64,000 nucleotides of DNA from contig MU119434.1 of the NCBI GenBank assembly GCA_014904845.1, positions 1 to 64,000 on the forward strand. Direction: 5' to 3'. Shown here piece by piece: positions 35,342-46,592 of this stretch (its first letter is position 1; each line of letters begins with the position of its first letter). Both the position numbers and the translations under genes were made by a program. The DNA is from Acephala macrosclerotiorum. Taxonomy: Eukaryota; Ascomycota; Leotiomycetes; Helotiales; Mollisiaceae. A model generated the notes under the pieces. It was not told where the DNA came from and made no database searches. It saw only the letters and a program-made list of their open reading frames with translations.

Positions 35342-36718
35342 ATGGCATGTCCAAACTTGCTTAAAGACGACTTGGAGAAGGGATCATTCGGCCAACAGGG
35401 TTCGATATCAACCGCAGGTACTTTCACTCAATTGGACCGTTTCCCTCTGCCACGAGTATCTCCTCTGCGGCATATGCCTAGAATATGGCCATGGCAACGT
35501 CAGAACCAAAGTATTATGACCACGGGGCGTGATCCCGTGCCCAGAAAATGTAAGGCAAACAGGTCTAAGATAACCAAACCCCCTGCTCTAAGTTTAAAAA
35601 CGCATGCTGAAGATTTTGTTTCCACATAGTGCTAGAAAGACACAGAGGATACCGCTTACTCGGCACTTTCCTCGACAGTGATGAGAACTTCATGATTTAT
35701 CGCCGATTCGGATATCTTCACTCGCGTACTCTCCTCAAAAAGCAAGATGAATTAAGAAAGCTCGAAATGGAGCTGGATGATTACGACGATGAGGACTTGA
35801 ACGGAACGGAGCAGCAACGGAGACTTCTCTCGTGCCGAGACTCAGATGAGGCTGCAGACAGAAAAGAGTCCAAAGGAACAAGAACACGAACTCAGATTCT
35901 TGATGAGATTGAGGAAAAGCTAGAGAAATACGGTGACTACCTCGACCTCTACAAATACGATTAAGTTACTGACTCACTCTGGTAGATTCATGGATCTTGA
36001 ATGCTAAGGACATGGTTGCGCTGAACAAGCCAGCAACTAGGGATTACAAGAGCGTTGAGGGGTTCATCTTTGATAAAAAGCCGTTGGTCGACGAGGAATC
36101 TGGATACATATACCAAAAAGAAGACCTCATCACGTTGCGCGACGGCAGAGAGATGGCAATTCTTGATTCCTTTACTGAAATAGCGCTAAGAACATTTCAT
36201 TGTTCTTTGCTTCAGGTGAATATTAGCTTCAAAATGTTTAAGTGGCATAGTACATTCTGCTAAATCTTTCCCAGACCATCTTCTGCTCTAAGGTAAGTAT
36301 AATCCAATAACATTATATCTGTAATCGGAAATCATCTAACTCCAAGTGATAGACCGATCGAGAGAAAACCGATGACCCAAATGTCCATTACTATAGCAGA
36401 AATCGGAAAAACATCTTCATCACCATCTTAACAACCTTGGTGCTTCTATTCCTCCTCATACTTCCAGTATTTGTATTGTTTAAACTGACAACGAAGACCG
36501 ACCTGCAATCCACCTACACCTTGAGCATTGGTGTTCTCCTTGTCTTCACCCTTGTCTTCTCGGCTATTCTCTTGCTCTTTACACGAGCCAAGCGACATGA
36601 GATATTTGGAGCTGCAGCAGGGTAGGTTAGGTTGTTTAACAAGAATTTCATGCTGATATGTAGCAGATATTGTGCTATACTTGTTGTATTTATAAGCAAT
36701 ATACCGGGGTCGAAGTAA
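35342..36718 (+). CDS. DUF6594 family membrane protein (6 exons)
   Basis: Exons are 35342-35549, 35630-35932, 35986-36215, 36275-36292, 36353-36621 and 36667-36718, giving 359 residues in frame. The 18-nt fourth exon (TIFCSK) is needed to keep the frame. The layout is that of DUF6594: an N-terminal region with RRFGYLHSRTLLKKQDELRK, a coiled-coil acidic stretch (LEMELDDYDDED), KLEKYDSWILNAKD, and a C-terminal block of three hydrophobic helices (about 280-355: ITILTTLVLLFLLILPVFVL, LSIGVLLVFTLVFSAILLLF, YCAILVVFIS). The family has no established biochemical function. The stop lies 107 bp before the left end of a Fot-type transposon, so the element may affect the 3' UTR. Confidence 0.85.
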
Positions 36719-36825
36719 AAACGGAGAACTTGTGAGGATTATTTTAAGAATGTTCCTTTTATATTCGAATAAAATTATTTTATCAATTGGTTTTATAACA
36801 AAATAAATACTAAATTCGCTTTCTA

Positions 36826-38662
36826 AGTCAAACCCCCTAGAAGTGGACCTCCCCCTGTTCTGGACCACCTCGTTTAATTCTTACCTACCCAATTCGATCG
36901 CGAATAACTTTTTAATCAATTAATAGATATATAAAATAAAGTAGAGACTATACTAAAAAAATCATTGGAATCTAATGATACATTTTAGCGATCTTCAACT
37001 TCCATCTGTGCCTTATAGATTTTCTCGATATTAGCGAACTTAGAATTTAAACTAGTCTTTACTTTTCGCCGTTTTCTAGACTCAAATTGAACTACTCTAG
37101 CTTCCAATGCTTAGATCTTGCGCTCTTGCTCAACAATAACAAAGTCCTTATCGTCTAAACCTTTAACTATTTTCCTAAAAAGTACTCTAGCAATTACCGT
37201 ATCGATCTACTCAAGTCTCGTAATTTGCCTCGATTATTCTCGAACATTTTCACTTTTTTAAAAAGTCTTCCAAACTCCAAATAATAAATCTTAAATCCAT
37301 TCAAATACTGCATCCTTTCTTAGCAATTGTAGAAATTTCTCGACCGCTTTATTACTATTTTCAAGTAATAATCGATTCATAAAAAACTTTGAAATATTCG
37401 ATAATCATAATTTTAAAACTTTCCAATTCGCTTTACAATTTCTTTCTATTAAAACATCTATTCGAGTCTACTTATAACATTTCAAAAAGTTTTACTTCTC
37501 TATAAGCGTCGAATCGTTAATAAGAAATAGCGAACTTAATCGCCTTCAATAAGCGAATTTAAAAAGAAAAAAAATAGACAAATCCAAAAATTAAAACACA
37601 TATAAAATATACAATAACAAAAATAACAAATAAATATTATTCGAAAAACACTTCCACATAAATTCTATTATCTTATAACTTCTATAGCCATCTAATATAA
37701 ATAAACGAAACTCTTTTGAATCACGTAGTATCGTTTAAAGTATAAAAACGATTTACAATTACTCCAAAGCAATATCGTCAAATATCCATCTATTATCGAT
37801 TACAATAAACTTTCAACTTTTATACTCTCTCAATCCCATAGAAAACTATTATTATTAGACTGATTTTCTTTTGAATATAACGATCGAAAAAATGGTTCAA
37901 TCGCTCGAAAAAATGCACTCAATAAATAAAATCTAAACCTTAGAACCTAATTATTTTTTTTGAATAAAACGTTTCTCAGCACTTTCAACCACTAATCCAT
38001 TCTCTTTCTAGCTTTCTATAATCTTCACTTCATCCATATTCTATCGATTTTCAACTTTAATTACTTTAATCGTCGATATTTCCAGTTTTTGAAATCAAGT
38101 CTTAATAATATCAAATATAGTACTATTAATACGCACAAAATCGATTCTAAATTGCTTTTTAGTCTTAAAAATAAAATTCCGGCGAAAAAATCCAACTATT
38201 CAACGTTTTTCGAGTAATATAGCATCGCGTCAAAAAATCAAAATACGACCAATAAAAGCTCAAATTTATACATGTGTAAAATTGAGCTTTAAACTTTCTT
38301 GAACTAGTACCCAATCTGTAAAACGTTACTCCTAGATCGGGGCAAATCTCTGCAAATGCGTATAAGCCTCTTTCTTAGAAAGAATGCCGAGTACTCTGTG
38401 TTAAAGAGTGCCTCTCGGTACACTTTAATCGAAAGAAGATTTTCGTAAAAACTTCCCATTTGCCACGTCTTTAAATGCATATTAGACGTCAACTTCCGTA
38501 TATAAAAACTTCATAATCGACTTTAATGACTTGTAAAATTTGAAAAAGTTTTATTAAAGAATAATAAAAATATTCGAGGTTAAAGTAAATAGTAGAATAA
38601 TGGCGGTGTACTAAGCGAAGTGGCCCAGAACAGGGGGAGGCCCACTTCTAGGGGGTTTGACT
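36826..38662 (-). mobile_element. Fot-type (pogo/Tc1-mariner) DNA transposon, RIP-degraded
   Basis: Terminal inverted repeats of about 47 bp start AGTCAAACCCCCTAGAAGTG and differ at only about three positions, all transitions. The flanking dinucleotide TA is duplicated (36824-36825 and 38663-38664), the target-site duplication of Tc1/mariner elements. The AGTCAA start resembles Fot1 ends. The 1.8-kb interior is extremely AT-rich. On the minus strand, wreckage of a transposase C-terminus reads LEARVVQFESRKRRKVKTS then LNSKFANIEKIYKAQME (about 37140-36995) amid stops. This fits repeat-induced point mutation of C to T. It is a non-autonomous, dead copy. Confidence 0.9.
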
Positions 38663-38860
38663 TAGTTTGTTGATCTTGGCGTTGATCCGCCTCTTTTGTG
38701 CGGCTTTCGCTTGCTTTGGTCGAGCCTTCTCCGTCTTCATGATTAGTAGCTTTAGAATGGGTCTGCAACCTCTTCGGTTTGAAGGGTTGTAGTGAGGGGA
38801 AAGTTCGGTGTTGGGGAAGTTTGGCTGCGCGCTGCAAGATGCGGGACAGTAGGAATCTCG

Positions 38861-39193
38861 TCAATGGGGGGCTGGTCCGAACGATGAGGAAGAGGAAGCC
38901 GAGCAAGAGGAGTACGAAGCAGAGGATGGTGGGATGAGGATGGTGAGGATGAGGATGGGTGGGAACTGCTCGACTCGTAATCGTCGTAAAAGTGTCTCTT
39001 TGCCTTGTCTATCCTCTTGAGAGGCCCTCTCTGGATATCGAAAACTTTCTAGAGGTTCTTGGTCTTGCTGCGAATTTCCAATCCTTCGCGCAAAGCCTTG
39101 AGCTTCAAAAATGCGCTTGGTGGACACCGCTCCTGAGCTGTGTTTGAAGCGCCCCTTCTGTTCAAACTTCGTATTAAACGAGGCTGAGGACAT
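38861..39193 (-). CDS. Hypothetical small protein, splice form unclear
   Basis: An ATG at 39193 opens 110 codons (MSSASFNTKFEQKGRFKHSS...). From about 39050 an alternative frame (KVFDIQRGPLKRIDKAKRHF then YDDYESSSSHP) looks equally or more protein-like, and a GTGTCC...CTCTAG intron could join the first 22 codons to it. A third frame beyond 38930 is hydrophobic (LCFVLLLLGFLFLIV). No domain is recognised. Its 3' side meets the right end of the Fot-type element at 38662, so the original gene end may have been altered. Treat it as a tentative gene. Confidence 0.35.
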   Translation of the reverse strand: MSSASFNTKFEQKGRFKHSSGAVSTKRIFEAQGFARRIGNSQQDQEPLESFRYPERASQEDRQGKETLLRRLRVEQFPPILILTILIPPSSASYSSCSASSSSSFGPAPH

Positions 39194-39546
39194 GGCGAGG
39201 AATTGATTTGTATGAGGGAAGAGAGAGAATTATCATGCCAGGAAGATGAAGAGCTTCATGGCCTGATATCAGAGTGCAAACGGAATAGCGTCAAGTGAGT
39301 TCCCCGCGGTCTGACATATTGCCATACAAACGACTTCAACCGGAACAAAGACCACATCTCAAAGCGCTCAGTGTGTATGGAACAGACTTAATACTAACAT
39401 TACCTATATTATACTCATGATCATACGAATCTCGAAATTTTGGTATCATCCAGCCACCCCTGCCTAAAACACAAACGCCCAAATCCTATCCAACAAATCA
39501 TTATTACCCCCACCTCTATCTTCTCCTCATCCCCTTTCCTACAGAT
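39194..39546. other. Intergenic spacer
   Basis: This lies upstream of the tentative small gene and downstream of the channel gene stop. Nothing is recognised. Confidence 0.5.
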
Positions 39547-42382
39547 CTAATAATCAACCCTCTTCTCATAAATCGGCATCTCCACCACATTCGTCCCCTC
39601 CGGGTCCCAAACAATCTTGTTCTTCTCATTAAAGAACGCATACTCGTCAGTGATAGGTATCACTTCACTGCTATCCGCGACTTCTTTTCTGCTAATTCCC
39701 ATTTCGTCTCTTGCGATCCAGAGAGTTGGCACTTGGCTGGTCACCGCGGGGTTGAAATAAGCCATCTCCTGCTCCTCCTCCGAATACTGCGGCGCCGGCC
39801 AGGTAGGAACCAAATTCCTGACAGTTTGGTGGGATTTGAATTTCTTAGGATCGAAGAGCTTTTGTAAGAACGAAGCCTTCTTGACAGAGAATTTCTTAGG
39901 CGTAACAGCCTCGGCTTGAGAAGGAGGAATGCCAGACGATTTAGAAGCATCGTATGATTTATAGTCAGCGTGCGAGAAGAGATCCGTGGTTTCCGAATCC
40001 ATGCTATCGGGTAGGAATTCCATGAGTGGTTTTAGAGCATGGCGCGTCATGGCGTGGTAGATGATCGTTGCTCCCAGGAAGACGGCCATGAGTACGATAG
40101 GACCAGGGGCTGTGTTGATGGCGAAGAGACCAATCAGACAAACTTCAGACAGATAGACACCTGTCATTAGCTGTTGGAGAACTTTGGCATAGGCACGGCC
40201 TCGGGTATCGATGTTGTTGGTTAGGACGAAGAAGGTGTTGTATCTCACAGCTAGATAGACGATTCCGAATCCGATGGTAGCGAAACCTAGGACGAGGGGA
40301 GCGATGATCGAGTATGTGATGGCGATGATGCCCATGTTTCCGAATTGAGGGTACAAAGATCCCCAACCTAGACCAGCAAGTGTGATAAAGCGCTTGAACA
40401 TCTTCCTAGGACTCTTATCCAAGAATTTGCCTACCACGGTTAACATAACCAAAGATCCGATGTTCAGGAGATTTCCGGCTGCGATACCGAGACCTTGGAC
40501 GATGATGTAGGAGATGTAGAAGTTGGAGGCTTTGGGGAGGCTTTGGGCGAGGAGAGTGGTGGCTGAGCTGGGGTCGTTGATGATCGACGTGACGACTGAC
40601 GAAGCGCCTGATGAGAATGTGGTGATTAAGAAGACTTGGATTACTTGGAAGGCCATGTACCAGGATTGGCAGCGCAGTTCGACGCCTGAGAGGGTCACTT
40701 CACCACTGAGTTTTGACATCCCTAGTTGCTGTTAGCATTTGGAAAGCATTAAAAAAGGGAGGTCGTACATCGGCAAACGACTGGCACCAACGACATCAGC
40801 ACAGAAAGAAGGATTGATGGAAGCAAACCAGTCACAACACCGAGGACGACAGAGGGAATGTGGTTAATGAAGCCGAGGAAAGGCACCTCTGATTATGGTA
40901 TTAGCATGAGTCAACAAGAGAGTACTTTGGACTTACTGTCTGTGAGATAGTTGATGTTCGAGATAGCACCAACAACAGCAACTGGAATAGCCCAGAAGAT
41001 AATCATCAAGGTCAAAAACGTGTTGGTCGCGAACTTCCTGCCCAATCTCTCCGTCTTCTTGATCCGCAGATTTTTCCAGATAATCTCGCCGGGCGTAGAA
41101 TCGATGGTACGTGGATTCATCTTTGGCGCCTTCTTGGGGCTCATTCGTCTAAATGCAGCTTGGGCAGCTTGCTGGTTGATGAACTCTACGAAAACAGCTG
41201 GAAGAAGTTTTCCTTCATATTTTAGATGCGCGGTCTGGTCCTTAGTGACCTCGGGAGCCAATCTCTTCAGCTCGGATCGAGTCCAATCAATGGTATCAAC
41301 CTTCTTCCCAATGAGTGGGATCTTGCCGAGACGGTGTGTCGGGCGGTCCTTTGGCTTCATGAACTGCGAGCCAGCAATCGCAACCTCAGCATCACCATTA
41401 TCAGCAGTTGGCTTGACCTTCCCGCCCTTCTTCACAGCTTTCTTCTCTTGCTTTATGCGTCTCTTGTTCGCAGATTGGAGGAGTTTGATCTCGGCGCCTT
41501 CAAGCTTGTAGGCATCCTTGTCGCGCTCCTCGACCTTGTCCGTGAGATCTTTGCAATCGGTCGCAAGCCATGTCCTTACGATCGTAGCACCGAAGAGTCC
41601 GTGGAGCTTCTCTTGATTGAGATATTCGACTGGTACATCGGTGAAGAGAACTATGCGCGAAGAGATTCTCGCAGCGTTGAATGGAGAAAGTAGGTAGGCG
41701 TGACGTAGATTGATAAAATAGATGGTTTCGCGCGTGATGATGTACATCACGAACGCTGGCATTGTCAGCAATTGCACATCTGAATGCATTGGTGTACTCA
41801 CAGAAAAAGATCCATGCGATGAACACATGCGCGTAGTATCTATTCTTCCCGCTCTTCGGAACATTGGAGAATGATAGAAGATCAAATTGTTTTTGACCTC
41901 CACCGGCTGTCGCGTTCACTGGAAACAAGACCGGCATGGTGATGAGACACCCAACGAAGCATATGACTGTGAGCATCTTCAAGAATCGAAGATATAGATA
42001 GCCATCGAGCGACTGATGATTAAGGACGTATTCATCAGGTACAGTTCTCCATGGTCTCAGCCAGTTGAACCTCCCAGTAGGAGGATCTTCCGTCTTCTCG
42101 CTGTCGCCATATCAGCTCTCCCTTGTTAACTCGATTGAAAGACCTACCTATCGTAGAGTGTTCCTAGGTATGTTCGGGGTCGATAGACTCGCTTGAGCTT
42201 TGTTCTGAAGATTAAGAATAAGGCAATGAATGTGATTGCCTGGACGCCAACGGGAATCAACGTCGACAGAAACGCAGAGAGGGAGGAAGAGTTTTTCGAA
42301 GAGCTTGTGGAGCTTCCTGCGCCAGAGGACTAGATTTCAACGTCAGTGATGCTTCTCCGCAACTTGGAGAACTTCATACCAT
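39547..42382 (-). CDS. CSC1/OSCA/TMEM63-type cation channel (DUF221, RSN1-like)
   Basis: Exons are 42382-42380, 42329-42148, 42100-41802, 41755-40937, 40888-40769 and 40721-39547, summing to 865 residues. The first exon is the ATG alone, followed directly by a 50-nt intron. The order is typical of the family: an N-terminal helix (TLIPVGVQAITFIALFLIF), a YRPRTYLGTL linker, two helices ending near IYFINLRHAYL, a large cytosolic domain with SSRIVLFTDVP and AVFVEFINQQAAQAAF, then the DUF221 channel core with PFLGFINHIPSVVLG and a series of membrane helices, and a soluble tail ending PTLWIARDEMGISRKEV. Family members are osmotically or mechanically gated calcium-permeable channels at the plasma membrane or endomembranes. 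Specific gating here is unknown. Confidence 0.92.
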
Positions 42383-43837
42383 CTTAGCTGTGCGACACAG
42401 ACGCGTATCAACATGCGTCCAAAAATCCCAAGTGGTAATGTCGTTCAAATCGCTTCAGGATGCCAATGAGGCTCTGGGTATATGTATCTATGTATCAATA
42501 AGGAAAGATAGAACACTCACCACTATAAGATCATGGCCTGCTGAAGCTAACTTCACAGTAATTTCCACCGCAAACGAAAAGTTGGTTCAAGACGAAGATC
42601 ACAAGCAAACTATCACTCAATCGTCATCCCCGCTGTGGCTTACAGGAAGAGCTAAAGATCGTCTCAGGGTGCGGTTGGACCATCAAGTGGAGAATTGGCA
42701 GAAGACTTGATCGAATCGAGCTACAACAACCAAATGCCGCCAGATCGCTAGAAGAGACAAATCGGCTGTGAGAAATTGCTCCAAACAGAGTTCTTTGTGG
42801 CTGTGGCTTGGACGGTTAAACGTTTCAAAATTCCTCGATATCAGGGAGCCAAGTGAGGCGCATGAGGTTCTGGACCAGCCTCTTCAGCTTCAACGACGGT
42901 CTCTCTCCTACGAGATGAAAAAGTCAAAACATGTCGAAGTCGTGGTGAGTTGACGTCAGGTCGCATCTCGTGCCTTGATCTTTAGTCCCTTGTTCTGACA
43001 TCTGAAAATCGATGATCCTGATCACCTAGACCGACGGCCATCACTTTAGCTGCAGAACTATCGGCAACCGACATGACGCGCAATGGTCTGTAGCCGATTC
43101 TCGAATAGCGTTTAAGGGGTCTTTTGAACGCGATAGAGCGACTCGGCTAATAGAGACTGACGGCTGCACTTTTCAGCTGAACAGGCCATGTGGATTGGAA
43201 TGGGGTTGAAGCTTGGGTACGGCTTTCCCGAGTGTTAAACGCTGGTCGGCAGTGAAGCTTTTGACGGAGAGAAATAATTTGGAGACGAGAATGAAAGGAG
43301 ATTGGGCCTCGGTTAGATTTCACCTTGCACACGTGATCTAAGACCACTTCGGATAGTCGAGCAGAGGCTTCCGTGCGGCACAGAGTATCAGGTTGACATG
43401 TAGAGTATTGTCGACTATTTGTATGTGCATATATTGCTGCGAGATCGTGTGTTAACGTTAGTCGTTGCTGAAGGAAGATCTTTGTGGTATCGACCGAGCT
43501 CAGGCGAGGTCCAATCTCCCACTCCTACACATCACTCTCAATTTGGATTGACATAAAAGGTGAAGGGATGGTCATTTGGAACATCAGAATATTTGAATTC
43601 AGGTCTATCGCCCTCTCCCACTTCTCACCGTGTTCGTCGTGCGGGTTGCAAGGCATCTTGCGGGAGCTAAATGTGAGTCATGCCAAAATTCCAAACCGGA
43701 CCAACACATCCAAATGATATTCCCATCATCCACGTAAAAATGCTTTTAGTATTCTATGTAGTTTATTATCCTTGTTTCTTAATTTTAAGGACTACCATTC
43801 AAGCAGATGTCCTAGCATCTAGGAGACAATCTCAACC
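42383..43837. other. Promoter-side intergenic region, 1.4 kb
   Basis: This lies between the divergent channel gene (minus) and the GNAT pseudogene (plus). A perfect CRE palindrome is at 42951-42958. No coding gene was recognised. The stretch at 43720-43800 is AT-rich. Confidence 0.5.
42951..42958. promoter_or_regulatory. Perfect CRE palindrome TGACGTCA
   Basis: This eight-base palindrome is the binding site of CREB/ATF-type bZIP factors, including fungal Atf1-like stress regulators. It lies about 570 bp upstream of the channel gene start, a plausible promoter position. Occupancy is unknown and a chance match is possible. Confidence 0.35.
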
Positions 43838-44704
43838 ATGTCAGACTCTCCCTTTCAAACACAGATGTGGACAGGCCCCAGCCCTCTAAACGACGACTGG
43901 CTCTGCGAAGCAGCCTCGTTTTTTTCGGCGAGAACTATGGCATCTGGGGTCCTCTCGCCGCCGAAAGATGGGAAATATGCCAGGTAATACATCCGAACCT
44001 CCCCGTTTTCCCCGAATGATTCTTGTGACATGGCAAATAGGAAGCCGAATAAAAATATCATCGAAAAGACTAAAAGAAGCAATCTACCCACTAGGAGGAG
44101 CAAACATGTACGTCCGCGTTATTGAAGAGGAAACAAAGAAACTCGTTGGCAACGTCTTCGCAACAATATGGACAACGTTCGACCCCGACTCAGACGGCGA
44201 CTCAGACACTCAACTAGAAACTCACCTTTGGATCACGAACTGTGCGTCTATCGATAGTACAGGAATCAGGGGATTGCGAAACGTATGTTGGAGTGGGTTA
44301 AGTCTACGCTTTGAGATAGGGGATTCGAGGGGTGGGGATATTGAGTTCGAATCCTTTTGCGTTTGCTGCTATGTTGTCGATTTTTGGGCGGAGATTGGAT
44401 GAAGGGATGGCTGAGGATGATCTGAGTATACGAAAGAGCGGGCGAGGAGGATGCTGGAGAGTCGTCCTGTGGAGTATATTAGATGTGCGAAAGTACGTGG
44501 GACATTGTTTAAAGATGGCAAAGATGGGGCAGGCGAGACGGATGCAAATGGCAACAACGGTCATGCACAAATTGACGCAGGAGTAATCTCCTGTGCTGGC
44601 ACGGTATTTTGGGTCGATCATGGAGAGCCGGACGAAGCACTGAGGTTGCTTGAAGGGAAGGGTGTCAAATGGCCATTCGGAACACTTCCTGATGGATGCG
44701 AGTA
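43838..44704 (+). pseudogene. GNAT-family acetyltransferase pseudogene, 5' part
   Basis: ATG 43838 starts a frame reading MWTGPSPLNDDWLCEAASF. It then shifts inside a run of seven T (43909-43915) into ENYGIWGPLAAERWEICQ. After a probable intron, KISSKRLKEAIYPLGGANMY and VRVIEEETKKLVGNVFAT carry the acetyltransferase core. Near 44240 the frame shifts again to LCVYR-stop-YRNQGIAKRMLEWVKSTL, the acetyl-CoA binding loop region (normally RGxGxA), with further stops. Later text includes NPFAFAAMLSIFGRRL, then after another shift RMLESRPVEYIRCAKVRGTL, and ends WPFGTLPDGCEY at the left end of a pogo element. Several frameshifts and nonsense codons make it non-functional. The remaining codons of its tail lie beyond the element at 46553-46592. 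Confidence 0.85.
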
Positions 44705-46550
44705 CAGTCAAACCTCGCCATAAGGATCATGTGACATAAGAATACCCCACCAATAAGAATGATTTGTTCGGTCCCACCGATTTTTGAGTGAAAATTAAGG
44801 ATAACCCCGATATTAGAATAATCCTTACAACTTTGTCCCCCAAACCTTATCTCTCACCTAATTATCCTTATACAATATGGCCTCCAAACGTACTGCAATC
44901 ACTGATCTCGAGAGACGTAATATTCGTCGTCGCCGCGCTGAAACCGGCGAATCACAAACAGCAATTGAAGTATAGTTTGCAGCTCAACCTGGCGGTAGAG
45001 TCTTAACTCAAGGCCAAATATCGAAGATTATGTCCTCTACGTACGATTACCTCAATAATCCCAATCGCAAGTCTAGTCAATTAGGCTTCAAACGCAATTA
45101 CAATAGCGAATATCCTGATCTCGAAGTCGCACTGTTTTATTGGCAATAGCAGATGCAAAAGAAGAAAGCAATTATCACGGGCGATATTCTAAAGGCACAA
45201 GCACACAAGATCTGGATACAATTACCGCAATATCGAGATAAAGAAGAGCCTAAGTAGTCGAATGGCTGGTTGAATAATTTCAAGAAAAGGCATAATATCA
45301 AGGAATACAAACAGTATAAAGAAGCAGCATCTGCTGAAATTACGTCCGAGACAACAACCAAGCAAATAAAGGATCTGCGAGTCGAATGCTCTATTTACCA
45401 CCCCCGCGATATTTTCAATATGGACGAAACAGGGCTCTTTTAGAAGCTTCAACCAGACCGCTTATTAGCTACCGAACAAACAGCTGGTAAAAAGAGAAGC
45501 AAAAACAGAATTACGATTGCTTTGTGTACAAATGCGAATGGAAGTAAGAAATTGGACCCTTGGATTATTAGACGCTCGAAGAATCCTCGTTGTTTTAAGC
45601 ATATAAACCGCCAAAACCTTCGAATTATCTACGAATATAACAAGTCGAAATAGATAACAAACATAATTTGTAAGAGGTTTCTACAGTAGTTCAACAATAA
45701 GATGCATGGACGTACGATTATTCTTTTGCTCGATAATTTCTCTGGCCATGAATTAAAAATTGAAAAAGTCGATAAATTAAATGCATTATCTAATATTAAG
45801 ATTCGATGACTTCCTTCGAATACAACTTCTCTTTGGCAGCCTCTCGATCAAGGAATAATTGCATGTTTCAAGCTCAATTATCGACGACAATAGATTGAAT
45901 ATATTCTACGGCAATTGCAGATTAATAAAGATCCAAAGAAGACGGTTACACTTTTGAAGGCTATACAATAAACGCGAATTGCTTGGAATGATTGTATTAC
46001 AAATGCAACTATTTCTCGTTGCTTTTAGAAATCAACTATTACAAAAAAACCTTCTAATATCGGCTCTACGATTAATGAGAGTATAGTAAAGCGAGAAGCA
46101 CTTCGAGTACAAATTGCAAAACTTCCGGGGATTGCAGACGCATTAACGATTGACGAATTTGTTTTACCACTGGAAGAACAAGTAATTAATGAAAACGAGA
46201 ATATAATAAAAGCAATCATAGAAATATACGAAGCAAATGAGAATAAGAACGAAAAGGAAGAGAAAAAGGAGAAAGAGCCTTTACCTTCTATTACTGAAGC
46301 TATTCGGGCTCTTGAAACGTTACAACGATTTGAGCTTATTAGAGCAGATGAATCAAAAAGTATTCGGGCGTTAGATGATCTTACAAGAGATCTTATAGCG
46401 TTGCGAATTAATAGTAAAATTCAGGGAAACTTAAACTCTTTTTTTGTAGAAAAATGAAGCTTTGATTACGTCATTTTTGATATAAGAATACCTCAATATA
46501 TCCTTAATTTTATTGTCTCCGAAGGCCATCCTTATGGCGAGGTTTGACTG
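44705..46550 (+). mobile_element. pogo-type DNA transposon, 1846 bp
   Basis: Perfect 23-bp terminal inverted repeats begin CAGTCAAACCTCGCCATAAG. TA is duplicated at both sides (44703-44704 and 46551-46552). The element carries one transposase pseudogene on the plus strand. Complete ends, a clear target duplication and collinear coding text show a single insertion. It sits within the last codons of the GNAT gene. Confidence 0.95.
44877..46457 (+). pseudogene. pogo/Tigger-type transposase pseudogene (DDE_1)
   Basis: One frame of 526 codons runs from ATG 44877 to TGA 46455 with no frameshift but ten internal stop codons. Recognisable parts are an N-terminal helix-turn-helix region, the CENP-B-type DNA-binding part (SNGWLNNFKKRHNI), FNMDETGLF with the first catalytic Asp, GKKRSKNRITIALCTNANGS, IILLLDNFSGH with the second Asp, and PSNTTSLWQPLDQGIIACF with the third. 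The tail is Glu/Lys-rich. Most stops stand where relatives have Trp (for example GLF-stop-KL and IKIR-stop-LPS), fitting G-to-A and C-to-T mutation typical of RIP. The protein cannot be made. Confidence 0.93.
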
Positions 46551-46552
46551 TA

Positions 46553-46592
46553 CTTAGTCATTGTCAAGAGCAGGCGAGCGTTCGCTCGATGA
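46553..46592 (+). pseudogene. GNAT pseudogene, 3' tail beyond the pogo insertion
   Basis: Reading across the TA target site without the element, the GNAT frame passes from GCEY into about 13 more codons and a TGA at 46590. The insertion therefore hit the last dozen or so codons of the gene. Confidence 0.6.

Noticed and set aside
40951..41511. 186-codon plus-strand frame within the channel gene
   Set aside because: It is the antisense shadow of a secure exon of the CSC1-type gene.
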